Assembly: GCA_003427395.1 (NCBI GenBank)
Contig: BFEA01000504.1
Span: 579,212 to 629,697 of the forward strand
Direction of reading: 5' to 3'
DNA from: Chara braunii
Taxonomy: Eukaryota; Streptophyta; Charophyceae; Charales; Characeae
DNA: 50,486 nucleotides
Shown here: positions 33,986 through 44,566 of the stretch, piece after piece
How the letters are laid out: every line of letters starts with the position of its first letter
Numbering within the stretch: the stretch's first letter is position 1
Notes under the pieces: generated by a model
Database searches by the model: none
What the model saw: the letters and a program-made list of their open reading frames with translations, nothing else
Told to the model about the DNA's origin: nothing
Program-made: the position numbers and the translations under genes

Positions 33986-34059
33986 TCGAGTAAAGTAGCC
34001 TTGTGAGCATGCAGGGCAGCCAATCCATTTTTTGTATCTCTTCACCCTTATAAAAGGGT

Positions 34060-34499
34060 GTCAGATAGACCGCTAAGGACTGATACTAGGGACTGATACT
34101 AATCAGGAGAGCCACACACTCCCAAACCATGCTCAGTTGCCTACAGAACCCTCATGCTCAGTTGCTTCTAGCATATTCAAAAGGTCAGCAATGCGGCTAC
34201 TTCCTGTTCCTCAGGGGTAACCGTTGCTTGTTCAGTCTGCTCCATACCATTGCATATCCACCATCGCCAGCTGGTGGGGCGGGAAGGGGTCGTGGAATTC
34301 TGTAGCAGGTCGCAGTGGGATCTCCTGGCCCACAGTAGTCCAGTCTCTGAAACAGATACGGTAGTCTCTCCTGAATTCCTCCTGGTTGCCTTCCTGGGCG
34401 GGCTTGCCCTCCCATCTGACAGATGCGATCCAGCCCTAGAAAATTACTACGGCAAACTTCAGAAAAAGGGTCTGGCCACAACGAAACACGCCACCACAG
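34060..34499. other. Unassigned stretch
   Basis: Contains a short direct duplication of CATGCTCAGTTGC (34131 and 34153). No gene was recognised. Confidence 0.4.
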
Positions 34500-35370
34500 A
34501 GGTCCTACGAATGCTCACAAGACCGTGTATCCCTAGCAACCCTTCTAAAGCTTTCCCACACTGTCTTACTCCCTGCCGGGCTCTTCCAGGCCTCACACCC
34601 CCACCCTGCTAGGTTACAGGGCAACACGACTCACCCCAGCTCCGACCAGCGTCGTCCCAGCAGCAACCCTTGGTTGTCCCTTGGAATGCCCACCCCAAAG
34701 CATCCCCAGATCTCTCTACCAGGCCTCACACACCTGCATTAACAGGTTACAGGGCAACACCCCAGCACCGGCCGGTGTCGTTCTGTCATTGAACAGTCGC
34801 AGATCACTGAGTATATCGGCAATGGAGCCGTCTAAGATGAGTTGCTAGGAATCCCCAGAATTATAAATCATTCCTAAGACCCCCTTGACAACCATGAACA
34901 TCCAACCAAACCTTGGATCTTTTTTTGGTAGTTTCGTGAGAGCTAAACTAAGAACATACATGAAACAGTCTAACAGCCTAAAAAACAGGAAGACAGGAAA
35001 ACGAATTCCACCCACGATCCAGCTCCTTCCCCGCACCGCAAAGGGAAGACTATTGCCCAGGCATTCAGTCCTCGTACCAGAACTTGCTTGATCTGATGGG
35101 ACAATACCAACTGACCCAGTACCGACCGAACTAGTTCTGACGGACAGAAAGTGGCTTCCTCCCTCGACAACTTCCTTAGTTGCACAACCCCTAAAGTTAC
35201 AGGGTCACTGCCCTGGCATCAACTACGTTGAACAAGATGGTTATGCCTTTCACCCTTGACATAGCTCCAATAGTCTCAAGCTCCCCTTGGTTACAGAGCA
35301 ACTGCTCCAGCACCGACCATTGTCACCCCACCCCGCCCTTCTAATAGACCTACCACCCTAAACACCAATT
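34500..35370 (+). repeat. ~870-bp dispersed repeat, copy B
   Basis: Second copy of 17400-18260. The same internal motif GGTTACAGGGCAAC recurs at about 34611, 34744, 35196 and 35289, with the same relative spacing as in copy A. Confidence 0.75.
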
Positions 35371-35672
35371 CGTCCTCTGCCCGAGCACCGCCCTGCTAAA
35401 ACCAAACCTACATCCAAAAAGAGGACAGGAGGGGGAAAATTATCCTCTCGTCAGATGCATGCTCGGACATTCACCCGGGACTGTGACGCCCAACCTCACG
35501 CCCTGCGCGACTTCCTGATCGGAGTGGGATGGGGGCCCGGAAGTGCGAAAAAAAGGGTGTGCCAAGGATTTTAGGAAAGCAGGGGTGGAGTCCCACGTCG
35601 GAACTGAGATCTCCTATGGCAAGTTTCGGGGGTAAAAGCGCAAGAGGGTATGTGTCGGTCGTACTTGGCGCT

Positions 35673-35905
35673 TTAATTTTTATAAGAAGGAAGGTAGGCC
35701 ACCTCTCGTGGTTTGTGCACAGAAGGAAAGCCGCAGATGTCGTGCAGCATAAGGCAGATGGCATGTGCAGCGCATCCCAGACTAAAGATCCCGGGGTACT
35801 CTTCCACAATCACAACACCGACATATCTAAACACTCTTGCATTCTCGAACAAAATCCCAATAACATTGCCCTTGCCAATGAACTCAATTTTCGTCAGCTT
35901 CAAAA
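35673..35905 (-). pseudogene. hAT-type transposase fragment
   Basis: A 76-codon minus-strand open frame contains ILFENARV followed by EEYPGIFSLGCAAHAICLML. This is the arrangement of plant hAT (DUF659-type) transposases, where a TDNA motif is followed by a CAAH motif preceding the C-terminal region. The catalytic-type Asp of the TDNA box appears as Glu (FENA). No zinc-finger BED domain or dimerisation domain was found around it, so only a small internal piece survives. The assignment rests on motif resemblance recalled for the family and was not searched. Confidence 0.5.
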
Positions 35906-36180
35906 CCCGGAAATGGAAATCACCATCTCTTCTGGTTTCGCCTTCACGGTTGGTCGTGTGGTTCGACCAGTTGTTGGTGCCGCTCGGCTTCGGTTCGGGC
36001 TCGCCGAGCGATTTTCTAGACTTGGTATGCCTGGTGTCGCCGACTCTTTTCGCATGGTATGCGGGACCAGTAGCGGGCTATGGAATTCCACGGCACCACC
36101 GTGAACTGGTGATATGGAAGGAGGAGATGAAAGGGAGAGAGACTGGTAGTAATAACGACGAAAGCCGGTGATATGTAGTA

Positions 36181-36384
36181 TTAAGTATTGTCCTTACCTG
36201 GGTAGTCTGGGCCCCTAGGGTCGCCGGTTATAGCCCAGTGGAAATCCCCCGCGCACAGCCGGTCGTTCTTCGTCAAACAGGGGAATTCCGGGTTTCTCGA
36301 GTGTCCCCGTTGTCTGAGTTGTTCGTCTTCCCATAATTCGCGATATTCCGGGTCCCTCAGGCTCTCGCAGTCGGCCATGTCCAT
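36181..36384 (-). CDS. Unknown short open frame with charged composition
   Basis: A 67-codon minus-strand frame reads MDMADCESLRDPEYREL and later CAGDFHWAITGDPRGPDY. I do not recognise it. Its amino-acid composition and use of Trp, His and Cys look more like former coding DNA than the neighbouring random frames. It is on the same strand as gypsy element 2 to its right, but a connection is not shown. It may be a fragment of an accessory ORF of such an element. Confidence 0.3.
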   Translation of the reverse strand: MDMADCESLRDPEYRELWEDEQLRQRGHSRNPEFPCLTKNDRLCAGDFHWAITGDPRGPDYPGKDNT

Positions 36385-38156
36385 TTAGTAAGCTTGGTCC
36401 CCCACATCCTTATACGGGGTTAGGGCTGACTCACGCAGACGAGCGCGTACGTCGCGACTCGGCTTTTTTGAGATCGCGGTCGTACGCCAGCACGCACATG
36501 AGAGACGGTGGATTGGATCAATGTACCGATCGCGTTGGCATACATGCAATTATCCTATTCACGCTACGTTGGGTGAGATCTAGTTATTACATGCTGTACG
36601 TGCAACGAAAGGAGGGGAAATGACAATCAACTTCTTGGTGATCGGAAGTCAACGATTAACCCCAAACATCCCTAACGAACGCTCTCAATCAGATCTGAGC
36701 ATATAGCTCACGCAAGTGAATAGTAGACAGAGACAAAACAGGCATGGTAAAACAAGATTGGAAATCCAAAAAGATCAGTAATTGAAGGGAATTTACATTC
36801 ATTCCATGCAAACATACGGAGAAAAAAAACAACAAGGAAAATCCGAGATGATTTACAAAGAGAAGTTCAAAAAGGTCGCAATAAAATCAGCCATATCAGA
36901 ATCCAAAATTCAGAGATGAACAAAGGAAAGAACCTTTTCCCACGCCCACAACTTCTCTCTCTCTCTCTTTATCTCTCCGCTCTATACTCACGATACCGGC
37001 AGTTCGTCGCTGCGTATCAACGTAGAGTTGTCAACCCGCTTGGTTCAAGCATGCAAGCCAGGTTCGCCCGTGCGCCACAGACCGTCGTGGCCCCGCACGT
37101 CAACCCCACATACCCGACACCAGCTCGTCGGATCGCCCAACTCTCGCACTCACTTACCTATCAAACTTGCTCGTTAGCCGACCCTCACTGATCGCGCTAA
37201 CCTCGAAATTCTTAGAGAGCAAACTAATCGCGCTTGCGAAATTTATAGCATGCATACCTGCGCGAAAGGTACGGGATTAAGCCCAGGTGGACAAGAGGAG
37301 AAGAGAGGAAGTGCCTACGTCTGCATGGCCAAGCCTCGGCGTGGGGGTCGTAGCCGCACTCCACGCATCGATCCGGTCATGCAGGCACTCAGGCGAATTA
37401 GAACGGAGCATCAAGCATGCAAGACAAAGACGAAGAAGAAGGCGGACAAATATGAGGAAATCAAGGAAGAAGAAAGGTACGGTTACAACTTGAATCGCGT
37501 CCGCCAAAAGCGACAGTTCCACAAGATTAAGGGCGCGACCCAGTCAGAGTCCAGCTCCCAGCGCAGCAAGATGCGCACAAGCATGGCGTAACAAAATTCA
37601 GAGTACCTAAATTCCTAGCCTAGGTCCTATTTGCAAAAGAAAATTCCGAATGGGCAAAAAAAAAAAAATTCGCGAGTCCGTGGGGGTGCGACATCAGTTG
37701 AAAATTCAAAAACGATATTGTCGCGCGATGATCGCGCCAAAATTCTCAGTGCTCACAACAAAACAAGAAAGAAGCTTTGGTACAGTTATTTCTCACGCTC
37801 GCCAAGGCGCGGCTACCCACGTTGACACGGGATTTTTCCGACACCGATCCGACAACTTCCAGCAGAAAACAAAAAGAAACGGGGGCATCCATGCAACTAG
37901 CCCACCCGACCCATCTTCCCACAACTATCCGTTCGACCCGTCGTATTTCCCCAAGCAGCTTCGCGGAGAAAGTCGTGCGATTACAGAACATGGTTCGTCA
38001 CATATATGACGCCCAGGGGGTTCCAATCTTGAGTAAGTTCCTGCTTGCTCTCTCATGAGGCACCGATCGGCTGGTCCGATGATCGGCGCGGAGCTGACAC
38101 GTGCCACTTACCGTAGGATCTGAGTGTGGAAGTTATCCAATGTGGCATGCGTGCGC
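36385..38156. other. Unassigned region left of gypsy element 2
   Basis: Mixed sequence with a CT repeat at 36954-36970 and an A tract near 37657-37668. The plus-strand open frames 37250-37591 (Lys/Arg-rich) and 36916-37191 have no recognisable domain. An LTR of gypsy 2 could lie here, but no direct-repeat partner was found. Confidence 0.35.
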
Positions 38157-38849
38157 TCAATCCAAAACGTTGTCTGGAAAAGACAATCTAATTACGGTTG
38201 GGGGAGGCGGTGGATAGGGTTGGGGAAGAGGGGGCACGAAACGGTGAATTTCCTCATCACTAGAGGGGAGGGCGACATAATGAATGGAGCGATGGATGAG
38301 AGGGAAGCGAGGATGTCGACGTTGATGGGGGAGAAAAGCGAGGTAGTCAGGGTAGACGGTGCAAAGGGTGCGGAGGATGGTAGCGCAAAAATTGTCATAT
38401 TTCTCGTACGCGGGGATCGTGCCAGCGATGACGCAATAGACCTCTATATTATTATACTCATGCCAATCCACGCTAAAGAGAAGGACGTGGAGGGGGAAAG
38501 AAGTGACGAGTGAGTGAGTAGCAGAGTGCGGGAAGATGGTGACCAGAAGGCGGGTGGCGTAGCGATGATGAAAAAGGGAGAGTGGGAATGGTTGCCACCT
38601 ATCGGGGAATGGGTCGGCCTGGGAGCTGTTGGATGGTGAGGAAGTCACGGGGACGGCGGGATAACAACCGGGGACGAAGCCCGAGCGCCCGCATCTCGAC
38701 GTAAACGAAGGGTTGCGGGTCGAACTGGGGAGGATTGGGAGGGCGATTCGCTTCTCCAGTGGCGCCTGCTTCTTGATCCCTCTGTGGTGGCGCCTCCATC
38801 TCTTGCGTCTTCCTCCCGCGACGGTTTTGGATTGCACGTCGGATCACCC

Positions 38850-40170
38850 TGCAGTAGTTGCGGTGGCGGCGCTCCTGACTCTTCGATCGGCCTCTTTCCT
38901 TTCGCCGATGCCCGTATCCTCTGCGCCACGACCTCTCTTTCTTCTCTGCTTAATTCGTGGGGGCCACTTGAACCCCCCGGTTCTTTTTCTCCTCCGCTTC
39001 TTCCGAGTCCGAACTGGCCTCTTCCGACTCAGCGTCCTCCGATTCTTGATAATCGGGATCGTCTGACTCGGCTCACGATTCCTCCTCCTCTGGCGTCGTC
39101 TCCCCTTCCGTATACTAATGGTGACCGCCCCCCTCGCTTTCCTCTTCCTCCTCTTCGGCCTCCTCACTGGTTTCTCCTATAGGGACGCGCCGGATAAGTG
39201 GGTCCCACGTGGAGAGGTCAGTGACGTCGACGATCAGGTACACACCCTTTGAGGGTAAGTAGTAGCGATTCCCCTCCAACTCCGTACAAGTGAACCAAAG
39301 AAGATGCGGCTCGAGGGTACGAGCGAGTGTGGCTGTCCCCGGTCTCTCGTCGCAATGCGAGAGGACCTCAAACGGCAGATCGTCCAACCCTTGGGTCAAA
39401 AACACCAGTAGCTCATCCGTAATGGAGCTCAGATGACCGTCTCGTACTTTTCCGAATAAGATCCCCAAAAAATCTCCCTCCATGTCCGTTTTCCACCCCT
39501 AGATGAGCAGTAACTCCGCCTCGTCGTCCGGGATCTCATCCTCCGCACTCCTGTCGGCGGGTTCCGCCTAATGGAAGGCAACCTCAAGGAGGCAAAAACT
39601 GAGCGCTATGTAGGCTTGCCGTCACTCCGTTCACTTCGCCGTGTCTAGGATCGTCACATCCAATTGCTTGATCGTGAAGGATAGAGATGCTTCATCGGCA
39701 GATTGCCATAATGTGGGAATATCAGAGGGGAGGTTGAAGGTAGAGAGACGATGGCGGTTCATTGAGGCCGAGCGAAGGGACGAAGCACAGGAAGAGTGAC
39801 CTCTGGTGCGGTGGAGGAGAGCCGAAGTTGAAGATCGATGTCGTTCGTTGTCACGATGCAATCGCGAGGCCGAGCCAATAATCGCACCCACTCGGTTGTA
39901 AGGCTCGCTGCCCAGTCTCGCAGTTGTCGGAGGATGGTGATGTGTCGTGCTGGATGCAGCGTCGTGATATTGCCTATAAAGATGACGATGACTGACACGT
40001 GGCTCTTGCCAGGTGGAGACAGGCACAAGAAGGCTGACACTTTGGCCAGCACTCGCACCACTCCGGACTGCCCGAACTGGAACTCTACCTCCGCGTGGAT
40101 GGCCGCTGTACTGAAGAAGGTCGCGAATCAGAGAACATCTGGGCTCAATCGAGGATGCCGTACCCGTCGG
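38850..40170 (-). pseudogene. Gypsy 2 accessory ORF downstream of integrase (acidic tail)
   Basis: Read leftward from the integrase end, coding-like sequence continues in shifting frames. It runs FSTAAIHAEVEFQFGQ and VVRVLAKVSAFLCL (about 40115-40000), then FNLPSDIPTLWQSADEA (about 39740), a segment opening at 39483 with GDFLGILFGKVRDGH and VYLIVDVTDLSTWDPLI. Last is a very acidic tail (SEEAEEEEEESEGGG, then DYQESEDAESEEASSDSEE). A stop at 39113 and others interrupt it. I do not recognise the family. There is no signal peptide or membrane segment, so it is not an env-type gene. It could be a third ORF of the element or a gag-like ORF of an adjacent, fused copy. Confidence 0.5.
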
Positions 40171-40234
40171 ATCACTGAGAAATCTCCTTCGGGTACCATT
40201 AGACACTCGCTAATCACCTGCTCCGTCGAAAAGC

Positions 40235-40843
40235 TCATGGCGATGGAGGCGGAGCGTCGGAGTCGAAGACGATGGTTGGGAGAGAAAAAAGGATTCTAGA
40301 GAGTTGTCGTCCTCGTCTTGGCCGAGGGATGATGCAGATGATGGAGGAGAAAGGTAAGAGGGGAGAGGACGAAGGTAGGACACGTGTCGAATGATCGGAC
40401 GAGCCGATCGACTTCCCGATACCTCCGGCGCAAGCCGCACCGTGTTCACCCCACTGGAGTCTGGGACCGAGCTCAACCACACGAAATCGCCCGAAGAATC
40501 GTGGCGCTAACTTGCCTTGGCCAGCACATTTCCTCACCTACACGATGTCCCCTAATTTATATTGGGTCCGAGGCCCAACATTCCCATTACGGGCTTCATA
40601 ACTCCAGACCTCTCTTCCATGGACCATTTTTGTCATTCGCTGTCTTTTTCGGGCCAGTCGGGGGAGGGCATTTTCCATCAGCTCTAGGTGGCACTGGGCC
40701 TTATCTTTAACAGTCGCTCTTATGGTCCGTCGCGGAAGGGTCGTCTCATCATTTAGGCTCAGTAGGGCTACACAGGGCAGGCTATTGGTCGGTAGTTGGA
40801 AGGGGGTCAGACCCGTGGACTCGTGGGTTGTCCCCCGGTGGAT
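40235..40843 (-). pseudogene. Gypsy 2 integrase C-terminal part
   Basis: The frame opening next to the transposon begins with HRGTTHESTGLTPFQL, the conserved THESTG.TPF block of retroviral-type integrases. It continues through RKRQRMTKMVHGR to YKLGDIV, with a stop at 40538. The next piece has KLAPRFFGRFRVVELG, the GPF-like module. Further left the sequence loses similarity to integrase. Confidence 0.8.
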
Positions 40844-41742
40844 CAACAAAAAAAAAATCCAGAATTAAATAATCATTATATAGTAAAATTGCATTCTAAA
40901 TTTCAAATTTTCATTCCATCTTAAAAAATGTCATTCCAATTTTAAAATTTTTCTTTTTACTTGAAAACTTTCCTTCCAAGAATGGGGTATCCCTTCTTAT
41001 TTGAACTGCAAGCTAGAGATGGAATGAAAGTCTGGATGAGTTCATGAAATATTTTAATTGGACTGTCATTCCAAGTAAAGATTTTCAATCATAAATAGGT
41101 TAATCGAATCTAAATTAGAAGATGTTTGTTGTAGTAGAATGCAATTTTAATTAAAACTTTTCATAAACTCGTCCAGACTTCCATTCCATCTTGAACAAAT
41201 AGATGTAGTTGGAAGGAAAAACTCATATTTAGACGGGAACTTATCAAATAAAACTGAAAATTTTCTAGTTTACCTGATCGTACGTCCGGGACCCCCTGAC
41301 CGTCCACTGTTGTCCGATCGGACAACTGGTCGGACGTCCTCCCCGGGCAGTCTGTCCGAACCCGAACAAAAAAAAAAAAAAAAGAACAAAGTCCTCACAA
41401 AAATGTGAAAAAAAATTATGTTATATAGAAAATGGACTGAACAACTTTTGCCCTGGAATCATATCGAAATTCGCTGCCAATTTCAAAATAAAAAATAAAA
41501 TAAAAATAAAAAGCCTTTTTTTTACTTTTTTCGTGCTTTTAATTGCCAAAAATGGAGGTGTCCGGGCCCGGACGTCCGGGACCCCCCTAACTGTCCGCCC
41601 AGGACGTCGTGCCATCGGACAACTGGTAGCCTAGGAAATTTTAGAATTGGACGAACATTGGAATGATAATTTATAAATATGAAGGATTTTTTTTTTTAAT
41701 AATGTATTTTAACTTTCATTTCTCTTGGGAATTTTTCTGTTG
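40844..41742 (-). mobile_element. ~520-bp non-autonomous DNA transposon, copy 3 (with nested insertion)
   Basis: Ends match copies 1 and 2 (left CAACAAAAAAAAAATCC, right GGGAATTTTTCTGTTG). The AT dinucleotide flanks both sides (40842-40843 and 41743-41744). It splits gypsy 2 integrase, and taking out the element plus one AT rejoins the integrase frame exactly. A different element is inserted inside at 41265-41635. The strand sign follows the host ORF only. Confidence 0.88.
41265..41635. mobile_element. Nested 371-bp element with GTCCG-rich ends
   Basis: Absent from copies 1 and 2 of the host transposon. AAATTTT flanks it (41258-41264 and 41636-41642). The ends pair loosely (CTAGTTTACCTG against CTAGGCTACCAG read inward). 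Both ends carry ACGTCCGGGACCCCC and CGGACAACTGGT in direct orientation. The left part contains a perfect 18-bp palindrome at 41309-41326. Family unknown; the ~7-bp duplication could fit hAT-like insertion. Confidence 0.7.
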
Positions 41743-41744
41743 AT

Positions 41745-42172
41745 AGCTAGGATAAGGTCCACGATGTCAGGCCAGGGCCTCGTGTCATTCCCCACGATAT
41801 TGTGTCGCAGAGCGGTCTTAATCACTCGATTGGCGTTCTCTACCAGTCCGGTGGATTGTGACATGTGGGGAGCACTGTTGCGGATGGAGACACCTTGTAG
41901 GACTAGGTTCCTCAAGACTTCCCCTTTAAATTATGCCCCATTGTCCGTTAAAATCTCTTCGGTGTCTTGGTGCATCCCGAGAAAACGGTTGACGTATCGC
42001 GCGATTTTGGCCGCCTGTCGCGTCTTACATGGATACGCATCGATCCATTTCGAAAAGTGGTCTACAAAAACCAAAAGGATGGAATACTCGCAGCTATTTG
42101 GTCCAGGGGGCACGAGAATATCGGTGGTATCCATGCTGACTCTTTGAAACGGTCGTTCAACCACGGTAGGGA
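41745..42172 (-). pseudogene. Gypsy 2 integrase catalytic core
   Basis: Two minus-strand pieces (41931-42164 and 41709-41915) give the D,D,E core: VSMDTTDILV (first Asp), EEILTDNGA (second Asp) and STGLVENANRVIK (Glu). SILLVFVDHFSKWIDAYP lies between the first two. A frame break sits near 41930. All three catalytic acids are present. Confidence 0.88.
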
Positions 42173-42883
42173 CTATCGATCTATGCGGTTGAATCGGCGC
42201 CTTGTCAGCTGCACAGACAAAGCATTTTCGGACGATGAATTTAACATCGTTGCGAATATTGGACCAATACCATTAATTTTATCGATCGTCTCCTCTGTGA
42301 TCCGGACGGCAAAATGGGCCGTAGTCTCCTCGTGGGCCCACTTAACCCAGTCATATCTAATGAACGGATGAGGCACGGACATCCCGATCCCGCTACCATC
42401 CGTTTTCCGCTTTACTAACCGCCCTTCATTCCATCGATAGTCTCGCGCCCTCTCATTGACCCTCCTCCGGTCCTCCTTAGTGAAGTCTCGGAGGTAGTTC
42501 CCAACTACCGTAGCTATCAGGACGACGTCTGTCCAGACCTCAACCCTTCTAAACCGTCGGGTTTTTTCTAGCCCTTCAGATATGGCTTCGAGAAATCGAG
42601 CGTCCGTCGAAATTTTATCAGTGCGACACAGGGGACACAACCAGGGCTTGTCCGTATTCCGGTACTGGATACAAGAACCATGGGCTCGGAAAACACATCG
42701 TTGACAATCTACCCACTCGACATAACCTTCCCCACTCGGCCGCATAGGGACCGAGTAGACCCTCGAAATTGCTTCACAAAAATAGCAAAATTTCTCAAGA
42801 AGAGAGGAGAAGGAGGAGGACGAGAGAGGGGAAAGGAGACCTTTGAGATTACCTCCGCGCCCCATCGCCATCGTGTCGATCAC
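42173..42883 (-). pseudogene. Gypsy 2 PHD-type zinc finger and integrase zinc-binding site
   Basis: The frame is open for 236 codons from a GTG at 42883, overlapping the RNase H stop. Residues 33-86 form Cys4-His-Cys3 with C33, C36, C60, C63, H68, C71, C83, C86, spaced C-x2-C-x23-C-x2-C-x4-H-x2-C-x11-C-x2-C. Trp81 is two residues before C83, the conserved PHD position. PHD fingers read histone tails, so a chromatin-targeting role is possible but inferred. Farther on, HEETTAHFAVRITEETIDKI supplies the two His of the integrase zinc site. The C-x2-C (CFVC) is readable after a frame change near 42265. Confidence 0.8.
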
Positions 42884-43377
42884 CCCTTAAGAGCTCGAGG
42901 AAGGATGGGCACATGTCCGAATCGTGGCCCGCTGACTGGTTCCGGTTCTCTCCATGGATTGATCTCCTCACCTTTAGCCACCTTTGACGGGCGGTGCAGT
43001 CGTGTCAATCCGTCCACGTTCCCGTGCCTCTTCGTCTTCCGGTGGACGATGTCGAAATCGTATTCTTGCAGCCGTACTGCCCAGCGCCCAATCATGCCCG
43101 TGTAATTAGTGAGCCTCTTGCGAGCCAACAGGGGCTCGCGGTCCGTGATGAGGAGAAACTTTTGTCCGTACAGATATGGATGAAAGTGTTGAATTCCCCA
43201 AACCACTGCATAGCATTCTCCCTGTGGAGCCAAATTGTTCCTCCTCTCGTTCGACACGGTACGAGACGCGTACTCGATGACGTGTTCGCGGCTGTCGTTC
43301 CCCTCTTGCGCTAGGATGGTGTAGATTGCCTCAGGCTGCCAATCTGTGATGAGTACGAATTGCTTGGATGGGTCCAG
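42880..43377 (-). pseudogene. Gypsy 2 RNase H
   Basis: Frame 42880-43257 plus the start in the preceding frame. FVLITDWQPEAIYTILAQEG (first Asp region), then QGECYAVVWGIQHFHPYLYG (Glu region), FLLITDREPLL (Asp) and HGNVDGLTRL (last Asp). A short tail with many Pro and Arg follows before the stop at 42880. It joins the RT in order and strand. Confidence 0.85.
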
Positions 43378-44530
43378 TCAAATCAAAATAGGCGTTGTAG
43401 CTATGGCTTCCTTTAGAGCGTTGAAGGCCCGTTCACACTCCGCGTCCCAGTTGGGGGGCTGGTCCTTCCGCAGTAAGTTTGTCAGGGGTCGTGCGATAAT
43501 GACAAAGTCCTTGATAAATCGACGATAGTACGAAGTCAGTCCTAGGAAGGCTCGAACTTGCGTCAACGACGTGGGAGTCGGCGCGTCCCAAACGACTGCA
43601 ACTTTTCTTGAATCGGGCCTCAAGCCTCCCCGAGTTACCACATAGCCTACAAATGAAATCTCAGAAAGAAAAAACTCACTTTTTTCCAGCGCAATCTTGA
43701 ATCCAGCGTCCCGTAGGGCTCCCAGTGTCCACTCGATATGTTGCGTGTGTCTGTGGAACGATTCATAGTAGACCAAGATATCGTCCATATATACAAATAA
43801 TACAATGACGCAGAAATTGATCATCCCTTGAGTCAGTCGGGTCTTGCTGACGAAATTTTGGAATGTTACATTCATCGCTCTTTGAAACATAGCCGGCTCA
43901 TTGCAGATCCCCATCGGACATCGAACCCACTGCCAGGTGCCTTCGAATAACACAAAAGTTGTCTTGGGCCGGTCCTCCTCTTTAACGAGGATGTGATGGA
44001 ACTCATGACGAATATCAAACTTACTAAAGTAATTAGCACACCCAATCGCATCAAGCAAATCGTCAATCCCGGAAAGGGGATACACATCCTTGATCGTGAT
44101 ATCATTTAGTTTGCGATAATCGATGCAAAATTTAATGCGAATCGACCCGTTTTTCTTCGGTATTAGGACTACAGGGAATGACCACGGTCTCGTGGCTGGT
44201 TCAATCCATCCATTGGTTTCAAATTCCCTAATCCTTTGTAAGGCTGTCTCTCGTCCCGCGAGGGAATACTTGTACGGTTTGTAGTGGATCGGAGAATGAT
44301 TTCTGGTTCGAATCTCATGTTGAATGACTAATGATAGTCCAATATCCGTGTCCGTCACACTGATCACTCTCTAATATTCTTTTATAATTTCCGCGATCGG
44401 AGTGTGGTAAAGAGGATTGATGGGGGGGTTTGAGTCGAATTTTCTGAACTTTTCTGAAGCCTGATGTAGTAACTTGTTAAGTAACTCAAAATTTTCTTAG
44501 CCGAAGTCGGGTAATGACCCCGTTATCTCA
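43378..44530 (-). pseudogene. Gypsy 2 reverse transcriptase
   Basis: The main frame is 330 codons from 44367. Motifs: WSFPVVLIPKKNGSIR, FCIDYRKLND, YFSKFDIRHEFHHILV (catalytic Asp), RCPMGICNEPAMFQRAM, FVYMDDILVY (residues 191-200, catalytic Asp pair), FVGYVVTRGGLRPD and FLGLTSYYRRFIKDF. About a dozen extra residues (KTRLTQGMINF region) sit before YMDD compared with gypsy 1. Upstream coding continues in the same frame past a TAG near 44370 to about 44530, including SNPPINPLYHTPIAEIIKEY. Confidence 0.92.
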
Positions 44531-44566
44531 AATTTTCATGTTCCATATTCTCAATTGTATTTCAAA

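Larger units (their letters stand above)
38850..44530 (-). mobile_element. Ty3/gypsy-type retroelement 2 (truncated, no LTRs found)
   Basis: On the minus strand the order is RT, RNase H, PHD-type zinc finger, integrase zinc site, integrase core, integrase C-terminus, accessory acidic ORF. Gag and protease are missing: the coding signal stops near 44530, close to a GGGACGC hairpin repeat at 44567. The integrase is split by a transposon at 40844-41742. It belongs to a different lineage from gypsy 1 and has no chromodomain. Confidence 0.8.

Noticed and set aside
35529-36104. 191-codon plus-strand ORF
   Set aside because: It lies opposite the hAT transposase fragment, and its own translation has no recognisable motif.
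37250-37591. Lys/Arg-rich plus-strand ORF as a host gene
   Set aside because: Composition alone is not evidence; no motif, neighbour or repeat supports it.
38713-39182. Plus-strand ORFs rich in Leu and Pro
   Set aside because: They are shadows of the acidic minus-strand accessory ORF of gypsy 2.
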